Below, piece after piece: positions 25,201 to 32,545 of a DNA stretch of 64,000 bases. How positions within the stretch are numbered: the stretch's first letter is position 1; each line of letters starts with the position of its first letter. The notes under the pieces were generated by a model. It was not told the DNA's origin. It worked only from the letters and a program-made list of their open reading frames with translations, and made no database searches. The stretch covers positions 62,001-126,000 of the forward strand of contig JAZRXH010000091.1 of assembly GCA_045600125.1 (NCBI GenBank), written 5' to 3'. A program made the translations under genes and the position numbers. The stretch comes from SIG622 sp045600125. GTDB lineage: Bacteria > Bacillota > Clostridia > Oscillospirales > CAG-382.

Positions 25201-27171
25201 GAGCTTTCCTTCCCCGACGAAAAGATTTCACCGAAGGAAACGGGCGGACTTCTCGAGCTTCTTGCCCGCCGTGAGGAACTGCGCGAAAGCATAGCACGGC
25301 GCTCGGCGGAGGCGTCGATCCTTCTCGGCGCTCTTTGGAAAAACGAAGACACCGACACCGAAAAGGCACGTGCCGTCGCCGCCTTTCTTTCTCCCGCCGA
25401 CTCTCTCATCAAAAGAATATTCCGCCTTGCCGGAAAGCCAGCCGGCTTCGCCTCACGCTGTGCAAGGCTGATGCGTACCGTCTTCGAGGACGATGCGGTG
25501 CGTACCGACCTCGTCATCGCCGCTTCCGCTTTTGACGTTCTGTCACGGAACAGCCTGTCCGAAGGGCTGCTTGCGGAGATCTCCGACACGCTGAAGTGCG
25601 ATCTGTTCGAGTTCTCCTTTGACGGCGGCGTGCTCGGTGAGAAGGGGCTTGCGAGCGTCCTTTCGGAATGGAGAGACCGCATGGCCGCCATGTCGAAGCT
25701 CTGTCAGTACAACCGGGTCAAGAAAAAAGCGATCCGGATGGGACTTATGCCGCTTGCCGCCTTCTGTGAAGAAAACGGAGCGGGAGCGGAAACCGAAAGC
25801 CTTTTCCTGAAGAGCATTTTCGGCGCTCTCGGCAAGGACATTCTCCAAAGCAAGTCCTTACTGTCGCATTTTGACCCGGAAAAAGCAAGGAACGAATTCA
25901 AAGAAGCCGAGGCGCTTCGCAAAAAAACGGCAGTATACCGTCTTCTCAGCCTTCACAGAAGCAATGTAAACGACTTTCTCGCCTCCCCCGACGGAAAGGA
26001 CGAGCTGTATCGGCTCCGCCGTCTTCTCGGCATGAAGAACCCGAGCGTACCGGAGCTTTTGCGCTCCTGCCCCGGGCTTATGGGCGCTCTGTATCCCGTG
26101 CTCTTCGCATTGCCGGACGATGCGTATACCCTCCCTCTTTCCTTTGACACTCTTGTCCTCCTCGACAGCGGGAAAACAGCGACGCCGAGGGCTCTGCCTC
26201 TTCTCTGCAATACCGATAAGGCGATCCTTATCGGCGAGCCCTTCCCGAAAAACTCCTCGGTTATGTCGGCTCTTCCGACGGGAATGGAAAAATTTGAGTT
26301 TTCCGAGATCATGCCGGGCAGCTGCGGCATAGCGGTGCGCTTTATCAGCGAAAAATTCCCGGAGCTGAACCTTTCGGTTCCCGAATGCGCCTTCAGAAAG
26401 TACGTACGCTTTGAAAAGTGCTCGGGCGGAATGTACGACCGAGGCTCCTATATCAACAAGGCGGAAGCGATCTGCGTCTGCGAGACCGTCTGCCGTGAGG
26501 CTGTGACGGTGGGCGTGGAGAACGTGGGCGTCATCGCCATGACGAGAGCACAGAAGAAAGAGATCGAAACGGGACTTGCCATTCTGGCGTCGAAATACCG
26601 TGACGAAAAGCTCTGCGGAATCCCCGTAAGATTCATCGGCGATATGGCGGGACTTTCCAAGGAGCATATCGTGCTGTCCGTCACCTTCGGACGGAACATC
26701 TATGCCGTGAACCGTTCGTTTGCCTCCTTTGACCGGAGAACGAACAGCATATTTGAGTTCTCGCCTTACCTGTGCGAGCTCCTGAACGCAAAGAAGCAGA
26801 TCACCGTGGTATCTTCCGTCGAACCGGAGGAGATTTTCGACGACTGTCTTTCCGGCGGCGCCTCTTCGGTGAAGGAGCTTCTGTGCCTTGCAAAATACGG
26901 CTGCGGCTATCGGGATCTTGCGTCTGCCGGGTGTCCGGAGCCTCTGTATGGGGAGATTCTCGGGAATCTTGCAGGGAAGCACCTCGGTCGTTGCGATCAC
27001 ATCGGAAGCGGCAGCGACTGTGCCCTTTCCAACTTTGATCTGTCCGCCGTTTTGTCGGACACACAGTTCCGCCGTGACGCTTACGATCGGGTACTCCTGC
27101 CGGAGAAACTGCTTTCCGACGCCGGCTATACGGTCCGATACGTCCCGATCGCAGACCTTTTCAACGAATGA
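22264..27171 (+). CDS. Giant DUF4011-type SF1 helicase homologue with degenerate catalytic motifs
   Basis: A 1635-residue protein from ATG 22264 (AAAGGTGG upstream). Its layout follows large DUF4011 proteins: an N-terminal strand-rich domain; a transglutaminase-like segment (LLFASCAERMGLSVWIAFLR, about 233-252); the DUF4011 block (LYAAFGIVRKKEK, then CCFVPCEILEK, about 500-540); two RecA-like halves split by a long helical insert; and a C-terminal Vsr-like tail (RDAYDRVLLPEKLLSDAGYT). The catalytic positions are changed: the usual GTCLD Cys is Thr229; the Walker A lysine and Ser/Thr are Arg673 and Asn674; Walker B DE is Asp1301-Ser1302; the motif VI TRAR is LNAK (about 1507-1510). No stop interrupts the frame. 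It is probably a scaffold or pseudoenzyme; function unknown. The MreB-like gene follows after 45 bp. Confidence 0.75.
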   Translation: MSMSEQTVNFSVALDLAPVYTAAHILCGIPLVTRGVLSDITVRRNAVLSTRLSLSTQRGEIYTGTYETVLPFPTHYDGQRIRLPIRFPADAFDCGKALSSVSEKTDLRIRLSVTFDGSTAVFSRDIRFLPYGFVCAEMPPELLGTYVLPGADFAQALCSRAQAAIREAEGLTLGAPSDNAVRYASALYSVLKAEGFSHDASRREVTEGECTVRDMSEILSAKSRTLGKTETALLFASCAERMGLSVWIAFLRKGAGAQSVLIGIDIGDGVPTVTVSESISYLRARCRDGKTVFFNIDNLLDGGSADFSYSCSEAEKLLFKSSSSLTSAVSIASARLLGVLSLRPHGSAGLSESPVHYSAFDNVKDALGEIEAAESACCLDSFSPTAEDHLGIVSGINLPSFGENYLLSPMDDDSLRLSPDIVGEFTAFSSVPKQVRNNSDKERYSGHVTALQAKFKDLREKNVLTVYPSAYLLLCEKPDTVRIRDEFIHSAKALSEENGRLYAAFGIVRKKEKKASEAYAPCCFVPCEILEKDGQFLLRFGTGDVLPNRVLLSEICRKEGKNCASVQKPEDPVSVLEAFRKAADGSDVFTVTGEIFLCRFDLWPLSAKACVERADGRKFESFLESGKYEGSDKKDGTQESLCCPFDRTSVMKSFLSAAFRDSVILSAPGGCGRNESAANLVCSEVFAGRNVLGASEYADSLSGIEACLDTAGLSELYLDVSEKKGLCRKIEADLEAVSAEPDFPDSAFGGSESAEEALDEYADEIFSEYGFGLSLADVSEKYALCDRSCGGKKNIGLTLSACDLPSEEYGELLECASELAGKAASLSSELAGETPVRFSFDKIHALTLPASGFDEILKNASESLRQFTERSAFSREVLGITDRVLGGVQSFCAFGEFLQLVVSSRVDYIPDGIFSGSTVKNAECITELCGLLDRLYEAKQALGKYDELPSCSAFGVLYKKWHGAENNPFVRSSVMHELRELSFPDEKISPKETGGLLELLARREELRESIARRSAEASILLGALWKNEDTDTEKARAVAAFLSPADSLIKRIFRLAGKPAGFASRCARLMRTVFEDDAVRTDLVIAASAFDVLSRNSLSEGLLAEISDTLKCDLFEFSFDGGVLGEKGLASVLSEWRDRMAAMSKLCQYNRVKKKAIRMGLMPLAAFCEENGAGAETESLFLKSIFGALGKDILQSKSLLSHFDPEKARNEFKEAEALRKKTAVYRLLSLHRSNVNDFLASPDGKDELYRLRRLLGMKNPSVPELLRSCPGLMGALYPVLFALPDDAYTLPLSFDTLVLLDSGKTATPRALPLLCNTDKAILIGEPFPKNSSVMSALPTGMEKFEFSEIMPGSCGIAVRFISEKFPELNLSVPECAFRKYVRFEKCSGGMYDRGSYINKAEAICVCETVCREAVTVGVENVGVIAMTRAQKKEIETGLAILASKYRDEKLCGIPVRFIGDMAGLSKEHIVLSVTFGRNIYAVNRSFASFDRRTNSIFEFSPYLCELLNAKKQITVVSSVEPEEIFDDCLSGGASSVKELLCLAKYGCGYRDLASAGCPEPLYGEILGNLAGKHLGRCDHIGSGSDCALSNFDLSAVLSDTQFRRDAYDRVLLPEKLLSDAGYTVRYVPIADLFNE

Positions 27172-27216
27172 ATAAGACGAAACAACAGATAAGCCGGAGC
27201 TAATCCGGAGAAATGA

Positions 27217-28287
27217 GTGGATACATTGACTTCACAGGATTATTTGGGAATCGACCTCGGCACCGCCAACACCCTGCTGTACGTAAAAGGCAAGGGCGTA
27301 ATCGTGCGGGAGCCGTCGGTGGTCGCCTATGACGCCGAGACCGGGCGGGTGCTCGCAGTGGGCTCCGGCGCCAAAAGCATGATCGGAAAAACGCCGGGCT
27401 CCATAAAGGTGATCCATCCCCTGAAGGGCGGCGTCATTGCGGATTTTGAGTTCTGCAGTGCCATGCTGGGAGAATTTATCAAAAAATGTACCGGCGGCTT
27501 TTCCGCCTCAAGGCCCCGGGCGCTGATCAGCGTACCGCACAACATATCCGAGCTGCAGAAGCGTGCCGTGGAGGATACCGCTCTGGAGGCGGGGCTGCGT
27601 GGCGTGACACTGGTAGAGGAGCCTCTCTGCGCCGCCATCGGAGCAGGGCTTCCGGTCAACAGCCCGACCGGCTGCATGGTCGCCTCGATCGGAGGCGGGA
27701 CCACCGAGCTGGGCGTTGTCGCCGGCTGCGGCTGTGCGGTTTCCTACTCTTCGAGGATTGCCGGGGATACCCTCGACAATGCCATCATCTCCTACATAAA
27801 GCAGGAATTCAACGTGGCGATCGGCAGCGCCAGCGCCGAGCAGATAAAGCTCAGCATCGGTTCCGCTCACCCCACCACCGATATCGGTGCCGTCGAAGTC
27901 AAGGGCATCAATACAAGAACGGGACATGCCGCCCAGTTCACGCTGTATTCGGCGGAGGTGCGGGAAGCGATCACCGAGCCTCTCTCTTATCTCTTCGACG
28001 CCTTCAGGACCACGCTGGAAATGACGCCTCCCGAGCTCTGCTCGGACGTATACGACGGAGGCATCACCGTCTGCGGCGGCACGGCGATGCTGAACGGTCT
28101 TGACTATTATCTCAGCGAAAAGACCGGTCTTGCGGTACGGGTGGCGAAGAATCCCGCCGACTGCGTGGCATGCGGTCTCGGGAAACTCCTCAGTGACGAC
28201 GCTCTTCGTCAGAAGGTAAGCTCTCTGAAATCCATTGCGGACGACGATTACCCCGGCGAGCAGGAGCTGTTCGGCACAAAGCAGTAA
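27217..28287 (+). CDS. MreB/Mbl-like actin homologue with altered phosphate-2 motif
   Basis: A 356-residue bacterial actin starting at GTG 27217 with CCGGAG upstream. MreB proteins form ATP-dependent membrane filaments that guide cell-wall synthesis in rods. Phosphate-1 (GIDLGTANT), the RPLK-like IHPLKGGVIADFEF, connect-1 (VEEPLCAAIGAGL) and the adenosine motif (VCGGTAMLNG) are intact. In phosphate-2, where MreB normally reads VDIGGGTTE, the protein reads ASIGGGTTE, with Ser157 replacing the Mg-coordinating Asp, so nucleotide hydrolysis or binding may be weakened. It sits 45 bp after the DUF4011-like gene and is probably co-transcribed. No mreC/mreD is present. It could be a divergent Mbl paralogue. 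Confidence 0.88.
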   Translation: MDTLTSQDYLGIDLGTANTLLYVKGKGVIVREPSVVAYDAETGRVLAVGSGAKSMIGKTPGSIKVIHPLKGGVIADFEFCSAMLGEFIKKCTGGFSASRPRALISVPHNISELQKRAVEDTALEAGLRGVTLVEEPLCAAIGAGLPVNSPTGCMVASIGGGTTELGVVAGCGCAVSYSSRIAGDTLDNAIISYIKQEFNVAIGSASAEQIKLSIGSAHPTTDIGAVEVKGINTRTGHAAQFTLYSAEVREAITEPLSYLFDAFRTTLEMTPPELCSDVYDGGITVCGGTAMLNGLDYYLSEKTGLAVRVAKNPADCVACGLGKLLSDDALRQKVSSLKSIADDDYPGEQELFGTKQ

Positions 28288-28328
28288 TTTTTCATTCCGG
28301 CATTTTTTACAAAATCGTGCAATAACAC

Positions 28329-28357
28329 TTGATTTATCTGCCGCACTGTATTATAAT
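28329..28357 (+). promoter_or_regulatory. tsaB promoter
   Basis: TTGATT (28329-28334) and a perfect TATAAT (28352-28357) are 17 bp apart, leaving a leader of about 100 nt. Confidence 0.75.
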
Positions 28358-28460
28358 AAAACCGCAGCGGCAAAGGCTTTCCGTCCGGCACCGAAAAGCC
28401 GGGGAAACGTCCCGTGCATCCGGGAAAGCGCCGTACTCGTTTATGCAAAAAAGGATCGGA

Positions 28461-29234
28461 ATGAACGATATGAATATACTGTCTTTCGACACCACTGCCA
28501 AAACCGTTTCGGTCTGTGCGGCAAGAAAGAACACCGACGGTGAAGCAGTCCCTCTCGCTTTATATACTTCCAATGGAAACGTCACTCACAGCGAAACGCT
28601 GCTCCCCATGATCGACCGGGTGCTTTCCGATGCGGGGCTTTGTGCCGACGACATCGGACTGCTTGCCGTTTCGGCAGGTCCCGGCTCCTTTACGGGCGTC
28701 CGGATCGGCACGGCGTGCGCCAAGGGAATTTCCTTCTCGCTCTGTGAAAAAGGCATTCCCCACAAGTGTGCGTCGGTGTCCTCACTGGAAGCGCTGGCAC
28801 AGAATGCAGTCTCTTATTCCGGGTATCTCCTTTGCCCGGTAATGGACGCAAGGCGTTCGCAGTTCTACAATGCGCTGTTCCGTGTTGGCACAAGCAGAGA
28901 GCCGAAGCGCCTTTGTGAGGATCGGCTCCTCGAAGCAAAATATATCTATGCGGAGCTTCTGGAAAAGCACCCGAAAAAGAAGATCCTTCTGGTGGGCGAC
29001 GGCGCCGTGCTCTGCAAAAAGCTCTTTGACGATTTGGCGTCCGAATCCGGGAACATCCTCAACTGCGAAGTGTGCCCGGCGGCGGATCGCTTTCAGAACG
29101 CCTTCTCGGTGGCGCTGTGCGGCGTAAGGCATATAGACGAAGCCAAAAGCGACGCCTCCTCCCTCTCCCCCTCCTATCTGCGGGCTTCGCAGGCGGAAAG
29201 AGAAAGGCTGGAAATGCTCGGGAAAAAGGACTGA
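28461..29234 (+). CDS. tsaB: tRNA threonylcarbamoyladenosine modification protein TsaB
   Basis: About 257 residues. TsaB is the ASKHA-fold partner of TsaD in making t6A37 on ANN-decoding tRNAs. The N-terminus MNILSFDTTAKTVSVCA, SETLLPMIDRVL, and AVSAGPGSFTGVRIGTACAKG are classic TsaB signatures, and CPVMDARRSQFYNALF follows. The start is ATG 28461, preceded by AAAAAAGGA; ATG 28470 is an alternative. The frame is open upstream of the promoter, so earlier starts are excluded. It is not next to tsaE or tsaD here. Confidence 0.92.
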   Translation: MNDMNILSFDTTAKTVSVCAARKNTDGEAVPLALYTSNGNVTHSETLLPMIDRVLSDAGLCADDIGLLAVSAGPGSFTGVRIGTACAKGISFSLCEKGIPHKCASVSSLEALAQNAVSYSGYLLCPVMDARRSQFYNALFRVGTSREPKRLCEDRLLEAKYIYAELLEKHPKKKILLVGDGAVLCKKLFDDLASESGNILNCEVCPAADRFQNAFSVALCGVRHIDEAKSDASSLSPSYLRASQAERERLEMLGKKD

Positions 29235-29282
29235 GCGGCGTTTTTTATACAGGACGTCCGTTTCTTCCGTACAGCCTGCATT

Positions 29283-29310
29283 TTGAATACATCATTATCT
29301 TTCATATAAT
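29283..29310 (+). promoter_or_regulatory. Possible hpt promoter
   Basis: TTGAAT (29283-29288) and TATAAT (29305-29310) are 16 bp apart. The predicted start would fall within the ribosome binding site, giving a very short leader, so it is uncertain. Confidence 0.4.
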
Positions 29311-29325
29311 CATGTGAGGAATACC

Positions 29326-29889
29326 ATGGAAAAGCATCTGATCGAAAACGACATCGAATATACGCTCGTTACAAAAGAGCAGATTAAGGAAGCGGTAGGG
29401 AAGATCGCCGCCGAGATCACCGAGGACTTCAAGGACTCCGACAAGGAGCTGATGATCCTCTGCATCCTCAAGGGCTCTCTTCCCTTCACCGCCGACCTCC
29501 TCAAGGAGATCCGGATCCCCTGCATTCTCGACTTCATGAAGGTATCCTCCTACGGCTCCGGCACGGTCTCCACCGGTCAGGTCAAGATCAAGTGCGATCT
29601 GGACGTGGAAACGCTGGAGAACTACGACGTTGTCGTGGTGGAGGATATCATCGACACAGGGCACACTCTGGCAAACCTTCTGGTGCATCTGGAGGGCAGA
29701 AAGGCGCACAGTGTGAAGCTCTGCACCCTTCTCGACAAGCCAAGCCGCCGGGAAAGCGACGTAAAGGTGGACTACTGCGGCTTCACCATCCCCGATGCCT
29801 TCGTTGTGGGCTACGGTCTTGACTACGACGAGCGTTACAGAAATCTTCCGTACATCGGCGTTCTGAAGGAAGAAGTTTACAGCAAATAA
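29326..29889 (+). CDS. hpt: Hypoxanthine phosphoribosyltransferase
   Basis: A 187-residue purine-salvage enzyme joining hypoxanthine or guanine to PRPP. The PRPP loop is VVVVEDIIDTGHTL with two acidic residues, CILKGSLPF is the conserved Lys-Gly loop, SSYGSGTVSTG is the flexible catalytic loop and the C-terminal FVVGYGLDYDERYRNLPYI block is typical. The start at 29326 follows GTGAGGA; the GTG at 29314 is part of that site. It lies 91 bp after tsaB. Confidence 0.95.
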   Translation: MEKHLIENDIEYTLVTKEQIKEAVGKIAAEITEDFKDSDKELMILCILKGSLPFTADLLKEIRIPCILDFMKVSSYGSGTVSTGQVKIKCDLDVETLENYDVVVVEDIIDTGHTLANLLVHLEGRKAHSVKLCTLLDKPSRRESDVKVDYCGFTIPDAFVVGYGLDYDERYRNLPYIGVLKEEVYSK

Positions 29890-29950
29890 AAAAGCGTCCC
29901 GGAATGCCGCAAAAGGCATGACGCAGGACACGACCGAAAGGAAATGAAAA

Positions 29951-30685
29951 ATGAACAGCGTGATATGGGCGCACCGGGGTGCATCGGCGTATTTCCCGGA
30001 AAACACCATCCCCTCCTTCGAGGGTGCCAAAGCCATGAAAGCCGACGGCGTGGAGCTGGACGTACACGCCACAGCCGACGGAAAGATCGTGGTCTCGCAT
30101 GACGGGAACCTCAAGCGGTGCGGCGGCGTGAATCTGGAAATCGCCTCCTCGACCTACGACGAGATCCGGAAGTTCCCGGTTCCGGCTGGCTTTGCGGAAT
30201 TTCCGAACGTGCGTGTTCCCCTTCTGTCCGACGTGTTCGAGCTTCTGTCCGGCACCGGAATGACCGTCAACGTGGAGATCAAGTCCGGCTGGGAGTATGA
30301 CAACATCGTAAAGCTCGTAAAGCTCACCCACGATATGCGTATGCACGGGCAGGTGCTATACTCCTCCTTCGACCATACGGCGCTTTACATTGTCCGGGCT
30401 CTCGATTCCGGGTGCCGTCTCGGAGCGCTTTACGGCACAAGAACTATCCCCGCTGCGGGAAAATATGCAAAGGCTCTCGGACTTACCGAGCTCCATCCTC
30501 ATTATTCGGTATGCAGTGCCCCCGGCTTTGTATCCGACGCCGCCGAGTACGGCGTGAACGTCAATCCGTGGACGGTCAACGACGAGGAGACGGTTGCCGA
30601 GCTGATCCGCTGCGGCTGCCACGGTATCATCACCAACTGCCCGGATATGGCAAAGCAGGTGCGGGACAGACTGGCAAAGGCATAA
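29951..30685 (+). CDS. Glycerophosphodiester phosphodiesterase
   Basis: A 244-residue GDPD-family TIM-barrel enzyme that releases glycerol 3-phosphate from deacylated phospholipid headgroups. The catalytic HRGASAYFPENT motif is at residues 8-19, the metal-binding VELDVHATADGKIVVSHD follows, and NVEIKSG supplies a further acidic ligand. It ends with NPWTVNDEETVAELI and GIITNCPD, as in UgpQ-type enzymes. No signal peptide, so it is cytosolic. A GAAAGGAAATG site precedes the start; mscL follows after 40 bp. Confidence 0.93.
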   Translation: MNSVIWAHRGASAYFPENTIPSFEGAKAMKADGVELDVHATADGKIVVSHDGNLKRCGGVNLEIASSTYDEIRKFPVPAGFAEFPNVRVPLLSDVFELLSGTGMTVNVEIKSGWEYDNIVKLVKLTHDMRMHGQVLYSSFDHTALYIVRALDSGCRLGALYGTRTIPAAGKYAKALGLTELHPHYSVCSAPGFVSDAAEYGVNVNPWTVNDEETVAELIRCGCHGIITNCPDMAKQVRDRLAKA

Positions 30686-30725
30686 CATATGTCCAAATTT
30701 TATTTACATAAAGGAGAACATCACC

Positions 30726-31196
30726 ATGGGAATCGCAAAGGAATTCAAGGAATTCATCAGCAAGGGAAACGTTGTTGACATGGCAGTCGGCGTTGTAGTC
30801 GGCGGTGCCTTCGGCAAAATCGTAACGTCCCTCGTTTCCGACATCATCACCCCCTGCATCAACGCCATCACCGGCGGAAGCGCCGTTGCGGGCAAGATCA
30901 TCCTCCGTGCCGGTGTAGCCGCCGTTGAGGCTACCGAGACCACCGAGGCTGTTGCGGAGATCCCCGAGATCGCCATCAACTACGGTGCTTTCGTCCAGAC
31001 CATCGTCGACTTCCTCATCGTTGCGCTCTGCATCTTCTTCGTTGTCAAAGGCATCAACAAGGTCAAGGCAAAGGCAGAGGCTCTGAAGAAGAAGGAAGAG
31101 GAAGCAAAGGCAGAGGAACCCGCAAAGGATCCCGAACCTACCGCAGAAGAAAAGCTCCTCACCGAGATCAGAGATCTCCTCAAGGCAGGCAAATAA
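30726..31196 (+). CDS. mscL: Large-conductance mechanosensitive channel MscL
   Basis: A 156-residue membrane channel that opens under osmotic downshock. The amphipathic N-terminal helix and pore helix TM1 are MGIAKEFKEFISKGNVVDMA then VGVVVGGAFGKIVTSLVSDI; TM2 is FVQTIVDFLIVALCIFFVV; a cytoplasmic charged helix ends in EEKLLTEIRDLLK. The periplasmic loop (about residues 48-85) is Ala/Glu/Thr-rich and somewhat long. AAAGGAG precedes the ATG. A terminator follows at 31225. Confidence 0.95.
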   Translation: MGIAKEFKEFISKGNVVDMAVGVVVGGAFGKIVTSLVSDIITPCINAITGGSAVAGKIILRAGVAAVEATETTEAVAEIPEIAINYGAFVQTIVDFLIVALCIFFVVKGINKVKAKAEALKKKEEEAKAEEPAKDPEPTAEEKLLTEIRDLLKAGK

Positions 31197-31224
31197 GTTT
31201 TCTTCCCGTTTCAAGAGGAACAAA

Positions 31225-31262
31225 AAGCGGACAGGGCTTCGGCTCTGTCCGTTCTCTTTTTG
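31225..31262 (+). terminator. Terminator of mscL
   Basis: CGGACAG and CTGTCCG pair around GGCTTCGGCT, followed by TTCTCTTTTT. Confidence 0.85.
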
Positions 31263-31340
31263 GCGAAAGCAGACGCCGCCTCCAAAGTCATTTTTGGGGA
31301 AACGTCTTTTCCGGTCTGTCTGTTCAAACTATTCTAAGCC

Positions 31341-31373
31341 AAAAGAAAAGCGGTATGCAGAATCGCATACCGC
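31341..31373 (-). terminator. Terminator of the dockerin-protein gene
   Basis: On the minus strand GCGGTATGC and GCATACCGC form a 9-bp stem followed by TTTTCTTTT. The 205-bp spacer between the two convergent genes holds only the two terminators. Confidence 0.85.
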
Positions 31374-31401
31374 CTGAAATCCGAAAAATGTAAATCAGAA
31401 A

Positions 31402-32193
31402 TCAAAAGTCAAGAATGGCGCCAGCCACAAACTTGAGGATGATGCTGAGGTCACGAAGCGAAACGCTGCCGTCAAAGTCCACGTCGAAGGTGTACTTGAG
31501 GTTACCGACATTTTGGACGCCGATAGCAAAATCATTTGCGCCGTCGTATACGTCTTGACCGTTGACTGTTTTGTCATCGTTCACGTCGCCGTAAATGCCG
31601 TATTCGAACTCGTTCTCTTCGGCAAACGTCTTTGCTACCGTTGCCAGAGGAGAGAAGAAGAGCTTGGCGGTATCGGCAAAAGCGGTATCACTGATCGCCG
31701 TAAGAGTTGCGGGAAGCCGGATGACTTCGGCATCGGAATTGGCGAAAGCAAGATCGGCGATCTCGGTAAATTCGGGATCTACCGTTACTTCGGTCTCGGT
31801 GCCGGAATAGCTGATGAGTCTTGAGCCGATATAGCCGTAGCCGGACTCGGTCATGGTGATGCCTTCCACGGAAGGAGCCGCACCGCCGCCGATCAGCACG
31901 GTACCGACAGAGCCGGTCATGGGGATAAAGTCCGTGAAGGAAACATCTCCGGCTTCATCGGATCTCACCTGATTGATGTAAATGATATTTTCGCTGCTGA
32001 TGGTGGGAAGAACGGCGTTCTCGTAGGTGTAGTCACCGGCGATCACGACGAGAGCATACTCCGTATCGGGCTCGCCGTGGAAAGCGACCGTGTACTTACC
32101 GTCCTCATCGGCAGCAAAATCCTCCGCAGAACAGCCGATTGCAAGAGTCATTGCCGCAACTGCGGCAAGAAGAACAGACACTAATTTTTTCAT
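31402..32193 (-). CDS. Secreted protein with BspA-type leucine-rich repeat and C-terminal dockerin
   Basis: A 263-residue exported protein. Residues 1-23 form a signal peptide (MKKLVSVLLAAVAAMTLAIG); a Cys follows, but the lipobox is poor. The middle has an LRR_5/BspA-like segment (FTEIADLAFANSDAEVIRLP then TLTAISDTAFADTAK). The C-terminal about 60 residues are a type I dockerin with two calcium-binding repeats, GDVNDDKTVNGQDV and FDVDFDGSVSLRDLSIILK, which would dock onto a cohesin of a scaffold protein. It carries no recognised enzyme domain. The start ATG 32193 has a perfect GGAGG site. No cohesin gene lies in the window. Confidence 0.82.
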   Translation of the reverse strand: MKKLVSVLLAAVAAMTLAIGCSAEDFAADEDGKYTVAFHGEPDTEYALVVIAGDYTYENAVLPTISSENIIYINQVRSDEAGDVSFTDFIPMTGSVGTVLIGGGAAPSVEGITMTESGYGYIGSRLISYSGTETEVTVDPEFTEIADLAFANSDAEVIRLPATLTAISDTAFADTAKLFFSPLATVAKTFAEENEFEYGIYGDVNDDKTVNGQDVYDGANDFAIGVQNVGNLKYTFDVDFDGSVSLRDLSIILKFVAGAILDF

Positions 32194-32358
32194 ATATATA
32201 CCTCCACAGATAATACACTGCAACTCATCCATTTCATTATACAATGACGCAAACAAATTGTCAAGTACAGCAGGCTGTTTTTTTGAAAAATTAACAATTC
32301 AAACACAAATCCATATCAAAAGTGACCGTTCCACCCAACTGATTTAATAATTATCGCC

Positions 32359-32387
32359 TTGACATTGCCGGGGTGCAATGGTATACT
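32359..32387 (+). promoter_or_regulatory. cysE promoter
   Basis: A perfect TTGACA (32359-32364) and TATACT (32382-32387) are 17 bp apart. The predicted start is at about 32394, right at the edge of a folded leader. Confidence 0.85.
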
Positions 32388-32396
32388 TGCTTTTGC

Positions 32397-32490
32397 GGAA
32401 GGCTGTCACATTCTTTTCCGCATCGGTCTTATGCGGCGGTCAATGCGGTATCTTCCGCATATTCTGTGACAGTCCGTCACGGAACCTTCC
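32397..32490 (+). promoter_or_regulatory. Highly structured 5' leader of cysE (candidate regulatory RNA)
   Basis: GGAAGG (32397-32402) pairs with CCTTCC (32485-32490); CTGTCACA (32403-32410) pairs with TGTGACAG (32465-32472). Inside are two hairpins, CCGCAT/ATGCGG (32418-32423 with 32431-32436) and ATGCGG/CCGCAT (32443-32448 with 32455-32460), giving a multi-branch junction, plus a small TCCG/CGGA hairpin. The two CCGCAT and two ATGCGG copies can exchange partners, so alternative folds exist. There is no T-box or SAM-riboswitch signature and no terminator before the ATG; control of translation is the likelier mode, if any. Confidence 0.55.
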
Positions 32491-32545
32491 GATAATCAAT
32501 AATCAAATACTCATAAATTATGTTTTTTGAAAGGACTATCACCAT

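Noticed and set aside
22264..27171. Considering the DUF4011-like gene a pseudogene
   Set aside because: It has a promoter, a ribosome binding site, 1635 uninterrupted codons and retained fold-defining motifs, so a selected but catalytically altered protein is more likely.
32397..32490. T-box or SAM riboswitch for cysE
   Set aside because: No T-box sequence, no SAM-I core motif and no terminator; only an unclassified fold can be supported.
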